16,675 nt of DNA from Bacteroidota bacterium (GTDB taxonomy: Bacteria > Bacteroidota > Bacteroidia > NS11-12g > UBA955): positions 1 to 16,675 of the forward strand of contig CANFUB010000024.1 of the NCBI GenBank assembly GCA_947450015.1, in the 5' to 3' direction. Position numbers and translations under genes: made by a program. The notes under the pieces are model-generated. The model had not been told where the DNA came from. It made no database searches and saw only the letters and a program-made list of their open reading frames with translations. Shown here one piece after another: positions 15,093 to 16,675 of the stretch (within the stretch, counting starts at the first letter, position 1; each line of letters begins with the position of its first letter).

Positions 15093-16493
15093 ATGAAACA
15101 AACCACCATCAAACAAGCTGTAACCATTTCTGGAGTAGGGTTACATACAGGTGCAACTGTGAATCTTACTTTTTGCCCAGCGCCCGAAAACCACGGTTAT
15201 AAATTTCAAAGAGTTGATTTAGATAAGCAGCCAATCATCGAAGCCGATTGCGATTTAGTGGTTGATACCTCGCGCGGTACAACACTCGAAAAAAATGGTG
15301 CCCGTGTTAGCACTGTTGAACACGCTTTAGCAGCATTGGTAGGTTTAGAAATTGATAATATCTTATTGCAAATAGATGGACCCGAAATGCCCATCATGGA
15401 TGGCAGTTCGAAACCTTTTGTAGATAAATTATTGGCCACGGGCATTATCGAACAAGAGGCCGAAAGAGAATATTTTATTATTCCAAACAATGTGCATTAC
15501 AGCGATCCAGAGAACCAAGTAGAAATGGTAGCCATGCCGTTGGATGACTATAGAGCAACAGTAATGGTAGATTATAACAGTCCAGTTTTGGGTAGTCAAC
15601 ATGCCATTATTACTAACCTAAGTGAATTTAAAACACAGATTGCAAGTTGCCGTACCTTTTGTTTTTTACATGAATTAGAAATCATGTTGAATAACAATTT
15701 GATTAAAGGTGGCGACTTGAACAATGCGATTGTAATTGTCGATAGAGTAGTAGAAGACCATGAAATGGAACGACTTGCTAAGATATTTAACAAACCAAAA
15801 GTTGAAGTAAGAAAAGAAGGCATTTTGAACAATGTAGAATTGCGTTTTCAGAATGAACCTGCAAGACATAAATTATTAGATTTGTTAGGTGATTTAGCCT
15901 TGATCGGTATGCCAATTAAAGCGCAAATCATGGCAGCTCGTCCTGGGCATGCAAGCAACGTAGCTTTTGCTAAGAAAATAAAAGCTTTGATTAAGAAAAC
16001 TAAAAAGAAAGCAGTAAGCGAAGCACCTTTTTACGATCCAAACGTTAAACCAATTTTTGAATACAAAGACATCAACCGTTTCTTACCGCATGCGCATCCA
16101 TTTTTATTAGTAGATAAAATCATTGAGAAATCTGCAAAATATATTGTGGCTGTTAAAAATGTATCTGGTGATCAATATTTTTTCCCTGGTCATTTTCCTA
16201 ACGACCCAATTTTCCCAGGTGTATTGCAATTAGAAGCCATGGCACAAGCTGGTGGTGTTTTGGTATTAAGCGAAGTGCCAGATCCAGAAAACTACGCAAC
16301 TTATTTCTTGAAAATAGACAATGCAAGATTCAAAGACAAAGTGGTTCCAGGCGATACCTTGGTAATGAAAATGGAATTATTAGAGCCCATTCGCAGAGGC
16401 ATTTGTTTGATGCGCGGTCGTTGCTTTGTTGGCGATAAATTAGTAAGTGAAGCTGAAATGATGGCACAAATTATTAAAATTAAAAACATCTAA
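15093..16493 (+). CDS. lpxC-fabZ: bifunctional UDP-3-O-acyl-GlcNAc deacetylase / 3-hydroxyacyl-ACP dehydratase (LpxC–FabZ)
   Basis: A 466-residue fusion typical of Bacteroidetes. Residues ~1–305 are LpxC, the zinc deacetylase that makes the committed step of lipid A synthesis: STVEHALAAL with ligand His77, RHKLLDLLGDLAL with ligands His259 and Asp263, and RPGHASN with the catalytic histidine His286. A Lys-rich linker (KALIKKTKKKAVSE, 297–310) joins it to FabZ (~320–466), which dehydrates 3-hydroxyacyl-ACP in fatty-acid synthesis: FLPHAHPFLLVD, then FFPGHFPNDPIFPG with catalytic His367 and LEAMAQAGG with Glu381. LpxC and FabZ draw on the same 3-hydroxyacyl-ACP pool, one by way of LpxA/LpxD products, so the fusion joins competing branches in one polypeptide. 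All key residues are present in both halves. Confidence 0.98.
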   Translation: MKQTTIKQAVTISGVGLHTGATVNLTFCPAPENHGYKFQRVDLDKQPIIEADCDLVVDTSRGTTLEKNGARVSTVEHALAALVGLEIDNILLQIDGPEMPIMDGSSKPFVDKLLATGIIEQEAEREYFIIPNNVHYSDPENQVEMVAMPLDDYRATVMVDYNSPVLGSQHAIITNLSEFKTQIASCRTFCFLHELEIMLNNNLIKGGDLNNAIVIVDRVVEDHEMERLAKIFNKPKVEVRKEGILNNVELRFQNEPARHKLLDLLGDLALIGMPIKAQIMAARPGHASNVAFAKKIKALIKKTKKKAVSEAPFYDPNVKPIFEYKDINRFLPHAHPFLLVDKIIEKSAKYIVAVKNVSGDQYFFPGHFPNDPIFPGVLQLEAMAQAGGVLVLSEVPDPENYATYFLKIDNARFKDKVVPGDTLVMKMELLEPIRRGICLMRGRCFVGDKLVSEAEMMAQIIKIKNI

Positions 16494-16547
16494 TTTTAGG
16501 GGATAGGAACCTAAATATTGTATTATATAAAACACTATTAAAATAAA

Positions 16548-16675
16548 ATGATTCAACCATTAGCATACGTGCACCCTCAGGCTAAAATTGCCGACAATGT
16601 TGTAATCGATCCTTTTGTAACCATCCATAAAAATGTTGAAATTGGTGAAGGTTCATGGATTGGCTCGGGGGTTAC
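16548..16675 (+). CDS. lpxA: UDP-N-acetylglucosamine acyltransferase LpxA, N-terminal part (cut by window edge)
   Basis: The frame starts at an ATG 54 bases after the lpxC–fabZ stop and runs off the window end after 42 complete codons. It begins MIQPLAYVHPQAKIADNVVI and continues with DPFVTIHKNVEIGEGSWIGS, the first coils of a left-handed beta-helix and the usual N-terminus of Bacteroidetes LpxA. LpxA adds the first 3-hydroxyacyl chain to UDP-GlcNAc, the step before LpxC. The catalytic histidine and most of the fold lie beyond the window. The family call rests on the N-terminal pattern and on the lpxD–lpxC–lpxA order. Confidence 0.92.
   Translation, partial: MIQPLAYVHPQAKIADNVVIDPFVTIHKNVEIGEGSWIGSGV

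Noticed and set aside
1..16675. Mobile elements, prophage genes, CRISPR arrays, tRNA or rRNA genes
   Set aside because: No transposase or integrase motifs, no regularly spaced direct repeats and no tRNA-like cloverleaf or rRNA stretch were seen by eye; all larger open frames belong to ordinary chromosomal families.

Overview
The window reads as a piece of a Bacteroidetes (Bacteroidota) chromosome. Four things point there: an LpxC–FabZ fusion enzyme, a protein ending in a gliding-motility/type IX secretion (T9SS type B) C-terminal domain, cyclophilin lipoproteins, and AT-rich upstream regions carrying the Bacteroidetes-type -7 box TAnnTTTG instead of Shine–Dalgarno sequences. Nothing here looks like a prophage, an insertion sequence or a CRISPR array. 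Gene order and composition look chromosomal. The genus cannot be fixed from the sequence alone.

Left part (1–2436, all minus strand): the start of nusB (cut by the window edge); two tandem, clearly paralogous cyclophilin-type prolyl isomerase lipoproteins; and, directly upstream and overlapping the second one, a small protein of unknown function with a His/Cys pair arranged as in CHAT/caspase-like peptidases. That small protein is the least understood gene of the window.

Glycan export block (2544–8154, minus strand, one probable operon reading right to left): an ABC-2 permease (Wzm-like), its ATPase (Wzt-like but without the C-terminal carbohydrate-binding domain), a large two-domain GT2 glycosyltransferase whose N-terminal domain has lost its catalytic motifs, and a GT2–GT4 fusion glycosyltransferase. 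Junctions are an ATGA overlap, a 4-base gap and an 11-base overlap. The set looks like a compact ABC-transporter-dependent pathway for a surface polysaccharide or a lipid-linked glycan. No sugar-nucleotide synthesis genes are present in the window.

Middle (8155–12570): a 347-base divergent intergenic region with promoter-like boxes facing both ways; a secreted MORN_2/YwqK-type repeat protein on the plus strand; then, tail to tail with stop codons overlapping in TTAA, an orphan subunit B of a 3-oxoacid CoA-transferase on the minus strand; and a 731-residue secreted protein with a beta-propeller-like front, four Ig/PKD-like repeats and a T9SS type B sorting domain.

Right part (12763–16675, plus strand): an HD-domain phosphohydrolase followed by lpxD, the lpxC–fabZ fusion and the start of lpxA. 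This is the early lipid A pathway, with the fatty-acid dehydratase FabZ attached to LpxC. Together with the glycan export block, much of the window is about building the outer surface of the cell. Two suggested start codons (TTG at 6651 and 8199) are replaced here by better ATG starts at 6636 and 8154. The TTG at 2436 is kept because no other start preserves the conserved N-terminus.
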